Assembly: GCA_025352225.1 (NCBI GenBank)
Contig: JANXTT010000032.1
Span: 1 to 55,504 of the forward strand
DNA length: 55,504 nucleotides
Direction of reading: 5' to 3'
From: Mucilaginibacter sp.
GTDB taxonomy: Bacteria; Bacteroidota; Bacteroidia; Sphingobacteriales; Sphingobacteriaceae
Part shown: in pieces, positions 1-8,220 of the stretch
Layout: each line of letters opens with the position of its first letter
How positions within the stretch are numbered: the first letter of the stretch is position 1
The notes under the pieces: model-generated
What the model was told of the DNA's origin: nothing
Databases searched by the model: none
The model's input: the letters and a program-made list of their open reading frames with translations, nothing else
Position numbers and translations under genes: made by a program

Positions 1-3000
1 AAACTGGCCGCGTTATCTGTACCTACAAAACCGCTGTAAGCTACACTCAGGCTAGGGTTAGCCGCCCCATAGGTTTTACTGGCATTATTTGCAGTGATGG
101 TTAGTACAGCCGGGTTAACGGTTAAATTTTGAGATACAGGTGTTGCGGTTATATAATTAGCATTACCACTTTGAGATGCTGTAATAGTGGTTGTACCTGC
201 GCCTATCACATGTATATTTCCTCCCGTAATGGTTGCAACTGCGGTATTGCTACTACTATAGGTAATTGGAATTGTATTATTGCTACTGGTAGCACCCGCT
301 GCAATATCTGCAACTCCATAACTTACCAGATTTAATGTGGTAAAGTTAATAGTTTGTATAGCTGGTGCCCGGGTTACTGCCAGGGTATAAGTATTGGTGG
401 TTGTACCATCCTGCGCGGTAGCTACAATGGTTATGTTATTTGTACCTACACTCAGAGTTATTGAGCCAGAGGCAGTACCGCTGGCTACCGTGGTGCCATT
501 AACTTTAACTGTTGCTGTAATATCGCTTAATGTTGGCGTTAATGTTATTGATGATGTAGCGTTTGATACTGATGCGATATACGATGTTGTTCCTGATGAA
601 AATACAGGCGATAATGTGCCGCTGCTTAAGGCAATTGATGAAAGATTAGCATTTGATGCCCCCGCTCTGGTTACAGTTATGGTATACGTACTGCTATTGA
701 TCCCGTTTTGGGCCGATACGATGGTAGAAATTGTATTAGATCCGATATTTAGAGGTATGTTACCTGATGCGTTTCCACTTGACACGGTGACTCCGTTTAC
801 CTTTACCGTTGCTGTCGCATCAGCCAGCGTTGGTGTTATGGTAACCGTTGAGGTTGCATTACTAACCGATGTAATATAGCTGTTAGTTCCTGACGCGAAC
901 ACGGGTGATAAGGTTCCGTTACTTATTGCAAGGTTGGCTAATGCTGAATTATTTGATAAACTGGATTGTGTTACTACTAGTGAATACGTTTTTGTAGTTC
1001 CGTCCTGAGCCTGAACTATAACACTTATATTATTAGCACCTGAAATTAAATTAATTGATCCTGAAGCACTCCCGCTATTTACTGTAATACCGTTCACCTT
1101 TATAGTAGCTGTGGCATCTGCTACTGTTGGGGTTACAGTAATTGATGGTACAATAGTGGTTACCCCGATAGAATAATTAGTAGTTCCGGATGCGAATACC
1201 GGAGATAATGTGCCGCTGCTTAAAGCCAAGGCCGATAGGTTTGCGTTTGAAGATAAAGAGGCGGCTCTGGTTACCGTTAGAGTATAAGTATTGGTGGTTG
1301 TGCCATCCTGAGCGGTTACTACTGTGGTTATCGTATTAGTACCCACATTTAAAGCTATCCCACCAGAGGCAGCTCCACTAGCTACTGTTACCGTATTTAC
1401 TTTTACCGTAGCGGTGGCATCGCTGAGTGTTGGGGTAACCGTTATAGAACTCGTCGCATTGGATACCGAAGCGGTATAAGCTGTAGTTCCGGATGCGAAT
1501 ACCGGAGTTAATGTGCCGCTGCTTAAAGTCAGGGCTGATAAGTTGGCATTGGTTGATAAAGCAACCGAAGGTGTTACATTAGAAGGGTTAGCAGTACTGG
1601 TAGTGGTAAAATATTTAACTATACTCCCCGTCCCGTTATATTCAACACTCATTACCCGGTAGGTAGTTCCGGCTGTAAGGCCGGTTACATTTACAGTTGT
1701 GCCTGTGCCATTGTAAATACAGTACCAACCTGTTGAGGCAATTTGAGTTCCCGAACCGTAAACGGTGTTAGCGGTATATTTTGTACCATCAACCGGCGAT
1801 GGACTACCGGTAGTTGTTGCCGATATAAATACAGCGCGCGATGAACCATTGCCATTTGTCCAACTCACCGCAGAAGCTGTACTTGTGGTACTTGAAAAAG
1901 CAATGTTAATAGCCTGATTTGTAGGTGCAACCAGCGAAGCTGATGAACTATATTCCCAGGCGGCACCTAAATTGGCATTATCGCCCATACCACCTACAAT
2001 AGCGGTATTGCCGTCGGCACTCAGCGCTAATGAATAGCCTTGATTAGAATTACCTGTGTTGCCTGTACCTATTATTGCTGAAGTTTGCATTGTCCAGGTG
2101 GTACCACTTCGGGTGCCTATCAAAACGGACCCCGGGCTTGAGCTATTGGGCATGCCTATCATCATCGTGTTGCCATCGGCACTGAGGGATGATGACCAGC
2201 CAAACTGAGCACCATATATGCTAGCACCAAAACTATTTAATTTTGCCTGCTGCGACCAAGTGCCGCTGCTACGGGTATACACCCAAACGTTACCGTTATA
2301 ACCATTATCCTGATTACCACCTACTACGGCCGTATTGCCATCGGCACTCAGGGATACGCACCGGCCCTGGTGCGAATCGGTACTTGTGGTAGTACCTACT
2401 AATTTGGTACCCTGTTGGGTCCATGTGCTGCCGCTACGGGAAAACACCCAGGCGGCTCCTAAAAACGAATTGTCGGCAATGCCGCCTACCAGGGCTGTAG
2501 TACCATCTAAACTTAACGATACGGTGTAGCCTTGCTGTGCTGCGCCAGTATTGCCCGTACCTATAAGAGGTAATCCCTGTTGCGTCCAGGTACTGCCATT
2601 GCGGGTGTATACCCATACCGCCCCCTGATTAGAATTGTCGGCATTACCGCCTACTAACGCTGTATTACCATCGGCACTCAAAGAAACAGAATAACCTTGA
2701 TTAGAGTTACCTGTATTGCCCGTACCGATAAGAGCACCACCCTGCTGTGTCCATGTACTACCACTACGGGTAAACACCATAGCGGCACCGGGGCTACCGG
2801 CATAAGGAATACCTACTAAGGCTGTATTACCATCGGCACTTATTGATACGGACCATCCAAACTGGGCACCATATATACTGGAACCAAAGCTATTTAATTT
2901 TGCTTGTTGTGCCCAACTACCGCCACTACGTGTATATATCCATGCTGTACCATTATAACCATTATCCTGATTACCACCTACGATAGCTGTATTGCCATCT

Positions 3001-3422
3001 GCGCTGATAGAAACACTCCTGGCTTGATGGGAATCAGTATTGGTAGTTGTACCTACCAATTTTTGACCCTGCTGCCCAGCAGGGTAAGATGTTGCAGTAA
3101 CTGTAAAATTACTCCCACTAGTAACTGTGCCTCCAGCAGTTGTAACAGATATACTTCCTGTTATAGCCCCGGGCATTACCATGCCAACCAAAACACTGCC
3201 TGTATTGGATACTGCAATTGCGCTTTGTCCCCCTATAGTGAAAGAAGTTGGAGTGGTTAAACCCGTACCGTTTATGGTTACAAGTGTACCAACAGGGCCG
3301 GTTGCAGGGCTAAAGCTGGTAATTGTTGGGACTTGAGCAAAGGCATAAGCCACCGACAAAAGAGGAATCAAACAAAATAAAAAAATCTTTTTAATGGAAA
3401 TTTGAGTAATGATTTTATTCAT
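1..3422 (-). CDS. Very large secreted surface/adhesin-like protein with IPT, FG-GAP-like, cadherin-like and MBG domains (3' end outside window)
   Basis: An open minus-strand frame runs from ATG at 3422 to the left edge with no stop, giving 1140 complete codons; the stop lies outside. Residues 1-29 form a signal peptide (basic start, hydrophobic core ending VAYAFAQ). In order I read an IPT/TIG domain (about 25-101), seven FG-GAP-like blades built around S(L/I)SADGNTA(L/I/V)VGG (about 121-488), an fibronectin-like region (about 490-620), four cadherin-like Ig domains of 100 residues each (about 624-1018), a Big_2-like segment and the start of an MBG domain (KTYGAANPSLSV, from about 1108). Such mosaics are exported and often carry a C-terminal type IX secretion signal, but that end is not visible. 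Function is probably adhesion or surface structure (inferred). The gene stands alone, with about 610 non-coding bases upstream. Confidence 0.9.
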   Translation of the reverse strand, partial: MNKIITQISIKKIFLFCLIPLLSVAYAFAQVPTITSFSPATGPVGTLVTINGTGLTTPTSFTIGGQSAIAVSNTGSVLVGMVMPGAITGSISVTTAGGTVTSGSNFTVTATSYPAGQQGQKLVGTTTNTDSHQARSVSISADGNTAIVGGNQDNGYNGTAWIYTRSGGSWAQQAKLNSFGSSIYGAQFGWSVSISADGNTALVGIPYAGSPGAAMVFTRSGSTWTQQGGALIGTGNTGNSNQGYSVSLSADGNTALVGGNADNSNQGAVWVYTRNGSTWTQQGLPLIGTGNTGAAQQGYTVSLSLDGTTALVGGIADNSFLGAAWVFSRSGSTWTQQGTKLVGTTTSTDSHQGRCVSLSADGNTAVVGGNQDNGYNGNVWVYTRSSGTWSQQAKLNSFGASIYGAQFGWSSSLSADGNTMMIGMPNSSSPGSVLIGTRSGTTWTMQTSAIIGTGNTGNSNQGYSLALSADGNTAIVGGMGDNANLGAAWEYSSSASLVAPTNQAINIAFSSTTSTASAVSWTNGNGSSRAVFISATTTGSPSPVDGTKYTANTVYGSGTQIASTGWYCIYNGTGTTVNVTGLTAGTTYRVMSVEYNGTGSIVKYFTTTSTANPSNVTPSVALSTNANLSALTLSSGTLTPVFASGTTAYTASVSNATSSITVTPTLSDATATVKVNTVTVASGAASGGIALNVGTNTITTVVTAQDGTTTNTYTLTVTRAASLSSNANLSALALSSGTLSPVFASGTTNYSIGVTTIVPSITVTPTVADATATIKVNGITVNSGSASGSINLISGANNISVIVQAQDGTTKTYSLVVTQSSLSNNSALANLAISNGTLSPVFASGTNSYITSVSNATSTVTITPTLADATATVKVNGVTVSSGNASGNIPLNIGSNTISTIVSAQNGINSSTYTITVTRAGASNANLSSIALSSGTLSPVFSSGTTSYIASVSNATSSITLTPTLSDITATVKVNGTTVASGTASGSITLSVGTNNITIVATAQDGTTTNTYTLAVTRAPAIQTINFTTLNLVSYGVADIAAGATSSNNTIPITYSSSNTAVATITGGNIHVIGAGTTTITASQSGNANYITATPVSQNLTVNPAVLTITANNASKTYGAANPSLSVAYSGFVGTDNAAS
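370..1560 (-). repeat. Four tandem 300-bp repeats encoding cadherin-like Ig domains
   Basis: The segment encoding the SDATATVKVN-type core recurs with its landmark ending near 1440, 1140, 840 and 540, a period of exactly 300 bp (100 codons). Each unit starts near NANLSALTLSSGTL and ends near TYTLTVTR. The units differ at many codons, so they are old duplications held to one length. They resemble the cadherin-like beta-sandwich family (PF12733) common in Bacteroidota surface proteins. Confidence 0.85.
1960..3060 (-). repeat. Seven FG-GAP-like blades with a 660-bp higher-order duplication
   Basis: Seven units of about 55 residues share the core SADGNTA and a W-x-QQ motif. Blades 1, 2 and 3 match blades 5, 6 and 7 more closely than their neighbours: NQDNGYNG appears in blades 1 and 5, SIYGAQFGWS joins 1-2 and 5-6, and GTGNTGNSNQGYS joins 2-3 and 6-7. 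The offset is about 660 bp (220 codons, four blades). This points to duplication of a multi-blade block. The fold is probably a seven-bladed beta-propeller. Confidence 0.8.
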
Positions 3423-4035
3423 ATTAAAGGTTTAAAGGTCAGTTAATTAGTATACTTTAATTACAAGGTTAACCGGGTTAATTATTGATTTTGTTTATTG
3501 TAATTATAAAAAAATCTTATGTACGCTAACTATTCAAATTTTACGTACTTGGAATAAAATGGTTACATTTTAGAAAAATCCAATATTCCATCTTAAAATG
3601 AAAATATAAAATAGAGTCAGCGATAATTACATTATTAAAGATTGAAGCCTTAACATTTATTAAGAACGAATTTAGAAGTAGTTTCTCGTTATTTTGTTCA
3701 AAAATAGGGGCATAAATGTTTACTTTTTAAACAAATTCAACATAACGCGAGTAAATTGTGAAACTTACATCCACTTACAGACATAGTTTTGTGATTATTT
3801 ATAGATGGGGCAGCCTAATGATAGTTTGTCAACAATGTTGTAAATCAGACAATCTTTAATTGTACAAAAAGATTTTAGTAAACATCATCATGTTATAAAC
3901 TACGCCCAGTAACTCTATTGGGAGGCTAGAGATACAAAAATAATTGAGCTTGTTTGCTTGCTCGTTGTACTTAGTAATAATTTACCATCAAACGAGGATC
4001 TCCTGATTATATTCCCGGCGTAAGCAAAGAGTAAG
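3423..4035. other. Non-coding AT-rich spacer upstream of the large surface protein
   Basis: About 610 bases without a credible ORF. Immediately upstream of the surface-protein start there is a 13-nt palindrome (TTAACCGGGTTAA, 3469-3481) overlapping an imperfect -7 box on the minus strand (TAACCTTG, 3471-3464). These could be promoter and operator, but no matching -33 element is at the right distance. I see nothing else structured in the rest. Confidence 0.4.
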
Positions 4036-4107
4036 TGTTTCCGAAGGGAATCGAACCCATATCTGCTGAATCGGAATCAGCAATTCTATCCGTTGAACTA
4101 CGGAAAC
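4036..4107 (-). tRNA. tRNA-Arg (anticodon CCG)
   Basis: A cloverleaf reads on the minus strand. The 7-bp acceptor stem GTTTCCG/CGGAAAC pairs fully, the D arm is GTTC...GAAT, and the anticodon stem is GCTGA/TCAGC with loop TTCCGAT, placing CCG at positions 34-36 (decodes CGG, Arg). The T loop is TTCGATT. The T stem ATGGG/CCCTT contains one T-T mismatch. The discriminator is A and no CCA is encoded. A perfect -7 box lies 7 nt upstream of the mature 5' end. Confidence 0.95.
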
Positions 4108-4114
4108 ATTTCTG

Positions 4115-4122
4115 CAAAGATA
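4115..4122 (-). promoter_or_regulatory. -7 box (TATCTTTG) of the tRNA-Arg gene
   Basis: A perfect match to the Bacteroidota TAnnTTTG element, ending 7 nt before the mature tRNA 5' end, so transcription would start almost at the tRNA. I find no good TTTG element 17-19 nt further upstream. Confidence 0.6.
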
Positions 4123-4232
4123 TAAATTCAATTGATTTAATTTCCGAATAACACTTGCGTTCTGATATACTAGTAATTATTCTTTACCTTTATTTAATAA
4201 CCTATTCAAAACTTTTACTAAACCTATCTATT

Positions 4233-4787
4233 ATGGCAAACTTTAACACTGCGTATAACCTTACTATGGCTGCAGAAGGCGGCTATGTAAATGACCCTTC
4301 AGATTCTGGAGGTGAAACTTTTAAAGGTGTGTCACGAAACAATAACCCTAATTGGAGCGGGTGGGCAATTATTGATTCCATCAAAGCTACCAATCCGGCT
4401 AATTTAAACGCGGCACTAAATCAGAACACCGCATTATTAGCTAATATTATGGGGTTTTACGAACTAAACTACTGGAATGTAAATCAAACAGGCTCCATTA
4501 ATAACCAACAAATTGCTAACCAGGTTTTTGATACAGCCGTAAATTGCGGAGCAGGTACTGCCGCACGGTTTTTGCAGCAAGCAGCCGCTGTAAATGCCGA
4601 CGGGATAATTGGCCCACTAACACTTGCCGCGGTTAATAATGCCGATCCGGAAACGTTATATAACCAATTTATCGGCTTAAGAAAACAATATTATGTTAAC
4701 ATTATAAACCGCAATCCATCTCAGGCTAAATTTCAACGTAGCTGGTTTAGCCGGTTATGGCCGTATAATGCTAGTGCAATTGCGTAG
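4233..4787 (+). CDS. Glycoside hydrolase family 108 N-acetylmuramidase (phage-endolysin type)
   Basis: A 184-residue protein starting MANFNTAYN; an in-frame ATG at 4155 would add an implausible 26-residue extension. The GH108 catalytic motif E-G-G-Y is at Glu15, followed by NDPSDSGGETFKG, the usual family signature. The C-terminal half (about 105-180) matches the partner peptidoglycan-binding domain PF09374 (NADGIIGPLT, then LRKQYYVNII). The enzyme would cleave the MurNAc-GlcNAc bond in peptidoglycan. There is no signal peptide, so export would need a holin or other route. No holin or phage structural gene is nearby. It starts 125 bp from the divergent tRNA-Arg, so it could be a prophage relic or a domesticated lysozyme. 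Confidence 0.85.
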   Translation: MANFNTAYNLTMAAEGGYVNDPSDSGGETFKGVSRNNNPNWSGWAIIDSIKATNPANLNAALNQNTALLANIMGFYELNYWNVNQTGSINNQQIANQVFDTAVNCGAGTAARFLQQAAAVNADGIIGPLTLAAVNNADPETLYNQFIGLRKQYYVNIINRNPSQAKFQRSWFSRLWPYNASAIA

Positions 4788-4956
4788 ATAGTGCTCAGCT
4801 AATACTTCCTCCCTAATTGATTAATTTAATTTAAACAATGTGTTAATTAATTAAAAATTAAAAAAGATAAAACCAACCTGATTGAAATACGTTATTTAAA
4901 ATAACAAGCTTACAGTAACTTGTTTTTTTAAATCAATTACCTAAAAAATTTCAATC

Positions 4957-5490
4957 ATGGAAAACATGGAAAACAATGATCAGCAGATGCTGACCGGGAT
5001 GTTTAAAGACAAAGAAAGTGCAGAACGCGCGTACGATTCATTACGTTTAAGGGGCTATAGTCAGGATGAAATCAATTTGATGATGTCTGACGAAACCCGT
5101 AAAAGACATTTTGAGCATACCGAGCATGAAACCGGTTTAGGAAACCAAGCCCTTAAAGGAGCAGGCGCAGGTTCGGCAATTGGCGGCACTGCAGGTGCAA
5201 TTATCGGCGCAATTGCCGCTATTGGAAGCGTATTAGCAATTCCGGGATTAGGTTTGGTAATAGCGGGCCCAATAGCAGCCGGTTTGGCCGGAGCAGGTGC
5301 TGGTGGTTTAACTGGTGGTATTGTTGGTGCTTTAATAGGCTCAGGTATTCCGGAAGAACGCGCTAAGGAATACGAATCTGGAATTAAAGAAGGTGGCATT
5401 GTGATGGGTGTAAAACCCCGTAATCAGGAAGATGCAGATTATATTGAAAATGAATGGAAAAATAGCAAAGGTGAACATGTTTATCATTGA
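4957..5490 (+). CDS. General-stress-type protein with YflT-like N-terminus and glycine-rich membrane hairpin
   Basis: A 177-residue protein. Residues about 12-55 (MFKDKESAERAYDSLRLRGY, then DEINLMMSDE) resemble the YflT/general stress protein 17M domain, which binds no known ligand. Residues about 65-125 are almost entirely Gly, Ala and Ile in two hydrophobic stretches, typical of a glycine-zipper hairpin that inserts in a membrane. The C-terminus (GGIVMGVKPRNQEDADYIENEW) resembles the tail of the same family. ATG at 4966 is an alternative start. A strong terminator follows, so it is probably monocistronic. A role in osmotic or envelope stress is inferred from family membership only. Confidence 0.7.
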   Translation: MENMENNDQQMLTGMFKDKESAERAYDSLRLRGYSQDEINLMMSDETRKRHFEHTEHETGLGNQALKGAGAGSAIGGTAGAIIGAIAAIGSVLAIPGLGLVIAGPIAAGLAGAGAGGLTGGIVGALIGSGIPEERAKEYESGIKEGGIVMGVKPRNQEDADYIENEWKNSKGEHVYH

Positions 5491-5538
5491 TATTTATTTC
5501 GTTTAGTTAAAACTAGACGAACAAATAGATCAGGTTTA

Positions 5539-5571
5539 AACCCCGCGAGTGATATGCTTCCGGGGTTTTTT
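5539..5571 (+). terminator. Rho-independent terminator of the stress-type gene
   Basis: Stem AACCCCG (5539-5545) pairs with CGGGGTT (5561-5567) around a 15-nt loop, followed by a T run. It lies about 50 bp after the stop codon at 5490. Confidence 0.8.
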
Positions 5572-5689
5572 ATAACTGACCCGAGAGGGTTTGCTTATTG
5601 ACTAGCACTAATTTAATTAACTATTTGTTAATAAAATTACATATTGGCATTATCCTTGCACTATTTATACTATACTTAAAATTAAAAAT

Positions 5690-5908
5690 ATGGGCTTAAT
5701 AAAATCATTAGCCATAGGTGCGGCAGTAGCTTATGGAATTAACTACATCACCAAAAAGGGAACTGACGGCAGATCAGTGTTTGACGACATTAGCGATAAA
5801 GCCCCGCAGTGGATGAATAAAGCTAAAGAATTTGGAGAACAAGCAATTAATCAGGTTTCACAAAAAGTTACAACGGCATCTTCTCCATCAGCTTCACAAA
5901 ACCTTTAA
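5690..5908 (+). CDS. Small single-pass membrane protein of unknown function (YtxH-like character)
   Basis: 72 residues. The N-terminus MGLIKSLAIGAAVAYGINYI is a short hydrophobic segment that could anchor in the membrane. The rest is polar and charged, with an amphipathic stretch WMNKAKEFGEQAINQ and a Ser/Thr-rich tail. I do not recognise a named family; it resembles the YtxH-like small stress proteins in architecture. It follows the YflT-like gene by about 200 bp and has its own perfect terminator, so the two are neighbours rather than a clear operon. An imperfect -7 box (TATCCTTG, 5651-5658) lies 31 bp upstream of the start. Confidence 0.6.
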   Translation: MGLIKSLAIGAAVAYGINYITKKGTDGRSVFDDISDKAPQWMNKAKEFGEQAINQVSQKVTTASSPSASQNL

Positions 5909-5914
5909 AATTAG

Positions 5915-5949
5915 ATACCAAAGCCCTAAAACACATAGGGCTTTGGTAT
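5915..5949. terminator. Bidirectional terminator between convergent genes
   Basis: A perfect 14-bp hairpin: ATACCAAAGCCCTA (5915-5928) pairs with its reverse complement (5936-5949) around a 7-nt loop. It sits between the plus-strand gene ending at 5908 and the minus-strand gene ending at 5992, and suits both directions. Confidence 0.85.
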
Positions 5950-5991
5950 TTATCAGTTTTTTATCCTATACTGTAAATTGTTGTATCAGCA

Positions 5992-7134
5992 TTATAGCAA
6001 CAAAGTATCTATTCGATAGGCCTGTACCATATTATGGTAATTAGACCAGTTGAATATGGTAAACTGTCCGTCTTGCGATGCTACAAGTGCTATGGCATTG
6101 TGCTGATCATTAATAAACTGAGCTGCCGAAAGGTGCCTGGTACCGCCGCTTTGGGCGGGGTGAATAATGACGGCTTCGCCCCCAACTATAGGGCTTATCA
6201 AACTCATTTGCTTTACACGTGAACCGGTTTCGCGCATACTTATTTTAGTACCAAATGCCAGCAATTCATGCTTATCGGTTATTACAGTTGCACCGTCAAT
6301 TGCGGTAAGGCCACCAATATTCTCTACCTCACGTGTAAGCGCACTTTTCCAAAAAATATCGCTCTGCTCCTTCCCGGCATTCAACACCAACTCAGCCAGC
6401 CCGGAAAACGTAGGTTTAATAGCATATTGCATGGGGTGTATAATAGACTGCCGCCAAGCATCTGTTTCAGTTGGAACAACTAATAATGAGCCCCCATGGC
6501 CATGCGCACGCATGGATACCGCCATTTGTATTAAAACATTTACAGAATCGTTCCATGATGCCGGCGAGCTATAACCTAATAATGATGTTACTATAGCCGG
6601 GCAGTCGGTCAGGGTGGCACTATACTCATCAACAATTCTTATTTCGTCCCCTTTTAATACTGCCACGTTGGTATATTTCCCTAACCCATAGGTGCGCCGA
6701 TGCTTAATTACCAGTAAGCCCGGTTCAGGTACATCTAAAACAAAACATAAATTAGGAATAGTTAACGTAGTGCCCCAAATATATAGCCCATCACCATCAT
6801 CCCAAACACCAATATGTATTCCGGCCCTCTCAACACCTGGTGCAAGCTTAGTTAACAAGGCCGGCGAAAAAGAAAGTTGTTGCTCAAATAATAACGGCTT
6901 CTCGGCCTGCATAGGTGCCAGATATGCTATAGATATTTTAGGCGAATGCCCCTCTTCCTTACGGAGACTGGCCCAAAAAGCGGCATCAATGATCTGCTCA
7001 ATTACCAGTGCAGCAGGAGCTGTTGCCAAAGATTTTTCGCCGGTGGCCTCCGCTTTATCAATATGCTGCAAAAAATGAGTTTCTACGGTAATGGCTACCT
7101 TTTTTGCAGCCTGATAAGTTGATTCATAAACCAT
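5992..7134 (-). CDS. Diadenylate-cyclase-fold (DisA_N-like, DACNV-type) protein
   Basis: About 380 residues. ATG at 7134 is preferred; TTG at 7140 would add two residues. Counting from the TTG, the C-terminal part carries the two hallmarks of the diadenylate cyclase fold: IDGATVI (DGA at 282-284) and GGTRHLSAA (332-340). Canonical cyclases that make c-di-AMP read GTRHRAA; here the second Arg is Leu, so activity may be altered. The N-terminal 250 residues are not obviously homologous to DisA or CdaA, and there is no membrane segment, unlike CdaA. I recall similar Bacteroidota proteins annotated as 'putative sensor domain DACNV-containing', which is recollection. Divergent from the transglutaminase-like gene and preceded by a good promoter. 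Confidence 0.7.
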   Translation of the reverse strand: MVYESTYQAAKKVAITVETHFLQHIDKAEATGEKSLATAPAALVIEQIIDAAFWASLRKEEGHSPKISIAYLAPMQAEKPLLFEQQLSFSPALLTKLAPGVERAGIHIGVWDDGDGLYIWGTTLTIPNLCFVLDVPEPGLLVIKHRRTYGLGKYTNVAVLKGDEIRIVDEYSATLTDCPAIVTSLLGYSSPASWNDSVNVLIQMAVSMRAHGHGGSLLVVPTETDAWRQSIIHPMQYAIKPTFSGLAELVLNAGKEQSDIFWKSALTREVENIGGLTAIDGATVITDKHELLAFGTKISMRETGSRVKQMSLISPIVGGEAVIIHPAQSGGTRHLSAAQFINDQHNAIALVASQDGQFTIFNWSNYHNMVQAYRIDTLLL

Positions 7135-7216
7135 ATCCAAAGTTAAAAATTTTCATTACTGAGTTATTCATAACATATCAGCGTACCGTAAATTTCTCAA
7201 CTAAACAGTTTAATTC

Positions 7217-7246
7217 GAAACATAAATAAATAGGTACAACCTCAAA
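7217..7246 (-). promoter_or_regulatory. Promoter of the diadenylate-cyclase-like gene
   Basis: TTTG (7246-7243), 18-nt spacer, then TATGTTTC (7224-7217), one mismatch from TAnnTTTG. The predicted start near 7210 gives a leader of about 75 nt. The same 18-nt spacing is seen at atpD. Confidence 0.6.
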
Positions 7247-7292
7247 AACTATCAATTAATTTTATTATATTAGAAATTAATAATAATAAACC

Positions 7293-8138
7293 ATGAAATT
7301 CGGGGTATCTTCAACTTTGGAATACGACGTCCGGTCGGCAAGTACGCTTATCATAAACATACATGCATTAAGAACTCCCAACCAAACCGTTCTTAATGAA
7401 ACTTTTACAATTGAACCGTATATTAAGGTGGAAGAATTACTTTCCATAAATGGCGAAAACCGTTTTATACGCCTGGAGGTTCCGGCGCCTTGCTATCTAA
7501 AAATTGCTTATAACGCCACTGTTGATAATTCTTTTAAAATAACCGAGCATAACGGTTTAGACGAAATTAAGATCATAGACCTTGATATTTCGGTTTTGCC
7601 ATATCTGTACCCAAGCCGCTATTGCCAATCAGATAAATTATACAGGCTGGCCAACAATAAATTCGGGCACCTTACTAATCCTTTTGAGCAGGTAATTTCA
7701 CTCACAAACTGGATTCATCGTAATGTAGAATACCTGAGTGGATTTTCCAACTCTTCAACATCAGCTTATGATACTGTTGCCGAGCAAGCGGGTGTATGCC
7801 GCGATTTCGCGCATTTAGGTATCGCGTTGTGCAGGGCATTAACTATTCCGGCCAGATATTTTACAGGGTATGCCTACCATTTAAAACCCGCTGATTTCCA
7901 CGCCTGTTTTGAAGCTTACCTGGGTGGCGAATGGATTATTTTTGACGCCACTAAATTAGCTCCATTAAATGGCCTGATTAAAATTGCTACCGGCCGTGAT
8001 GCCGCCGATACAGCCATAGCTAATATTTTTGGAGATGTGGAGTTTACCTCAATGAAGGTAGACTGCGAATTGTTGGAGGACACCTTTGAGCCATTTTATT
8101 ACGAACCCTCAACTTTAAATGGATTAACTTATTTATAA
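7293..8138 (+). CDS. Transglutaminase-like (papain-fold) protein
   Basis: 281 residues with no signal peptide. The transglutaminase core shows the full catalytic triad: Cys169 in GVCRDFAHLG, His203 in DFHACFEAY and Asp218 in IIFDATK. The N-terminal 100 residues form the beta-rich domain usually found in front of this core (bacterial transglutaminase N-terminal type). In bacteria such proteins mostly act as cysteine peptidases or in peptide ligation rather than protein crosslinking. Substrate unknown. Divergent from the cyclase-like gene with a 150-bp shared upstream region, so the two could be co-regulated. Ends before a perfect hairpin. Confidence 0.8.
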   Translation: MKFGVSSTLEYDVRSASTLIINIHALRTPNQTVLNETFTIEPYIKVEELLSINGENRFIRLEVPAPCYLKIAYNATVDNSFKITEHNGLDEIKIIDLDISVLPYLYPSRYCQSDKLYRLANNKFGHLTNPFEQVISLTNWIHRNVEYLSGFSNSSTSAYDTVAEQAGVCRDFAHLGIALCRALTIPARYFTGYAYHLKPADFHACFEAYLGGEWIIFDATKLAPLNGLIKIATGRDAADTAIANIFGDVEFTSMKVDCELLEDTFEPFYYEPSTLNGLTYL

Positions 8139-8162
8139 CTTGCAACTTATTAAAAACAAGAA

Positions 8163-8185
8163 GAGTTCCTGATGGGCAGGAACTC
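8163..8185. terminator. Perfect 9-bp hairpin terminator between the transglutaminase-like gene and the tRNA-like unit
   Basis: GAGTTCCTG (8163-8171) pairs with CAGGAACTC (8177-8185) around ATGGG. On the minus strand the hairpin is followed by TTCTTGTTTTT, a good U-tract, so it best fits termination of the minus-strand tRNA-like transcript. On the plus strand the tail is weaker, but it may also end the transglutaminase-like transcript. Confidence 0.75.
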
Positions 8186-8220
8186 ATTCTAACCAATTAT
8201 AAACCTATTTATGAGAAGAG

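Noticed and set aside
129..3336. Several plus-strand frames in the first 3.4 kb
   Set aside because: They run opposite to the long repetitive minus-strand gene and arise from its biased repeats.
3423..4035. A short gene in the spacer before tRNA-Arg
   Set aside because: No frame with a start and a plausible composition exceeds about 40 codons.
5061..5399. A 112-codon minus-strand proline/alanine-rich frame
   Set aside because: Shadow of the glycine/alanine-rich segment of the stress-type gene on the other strand.
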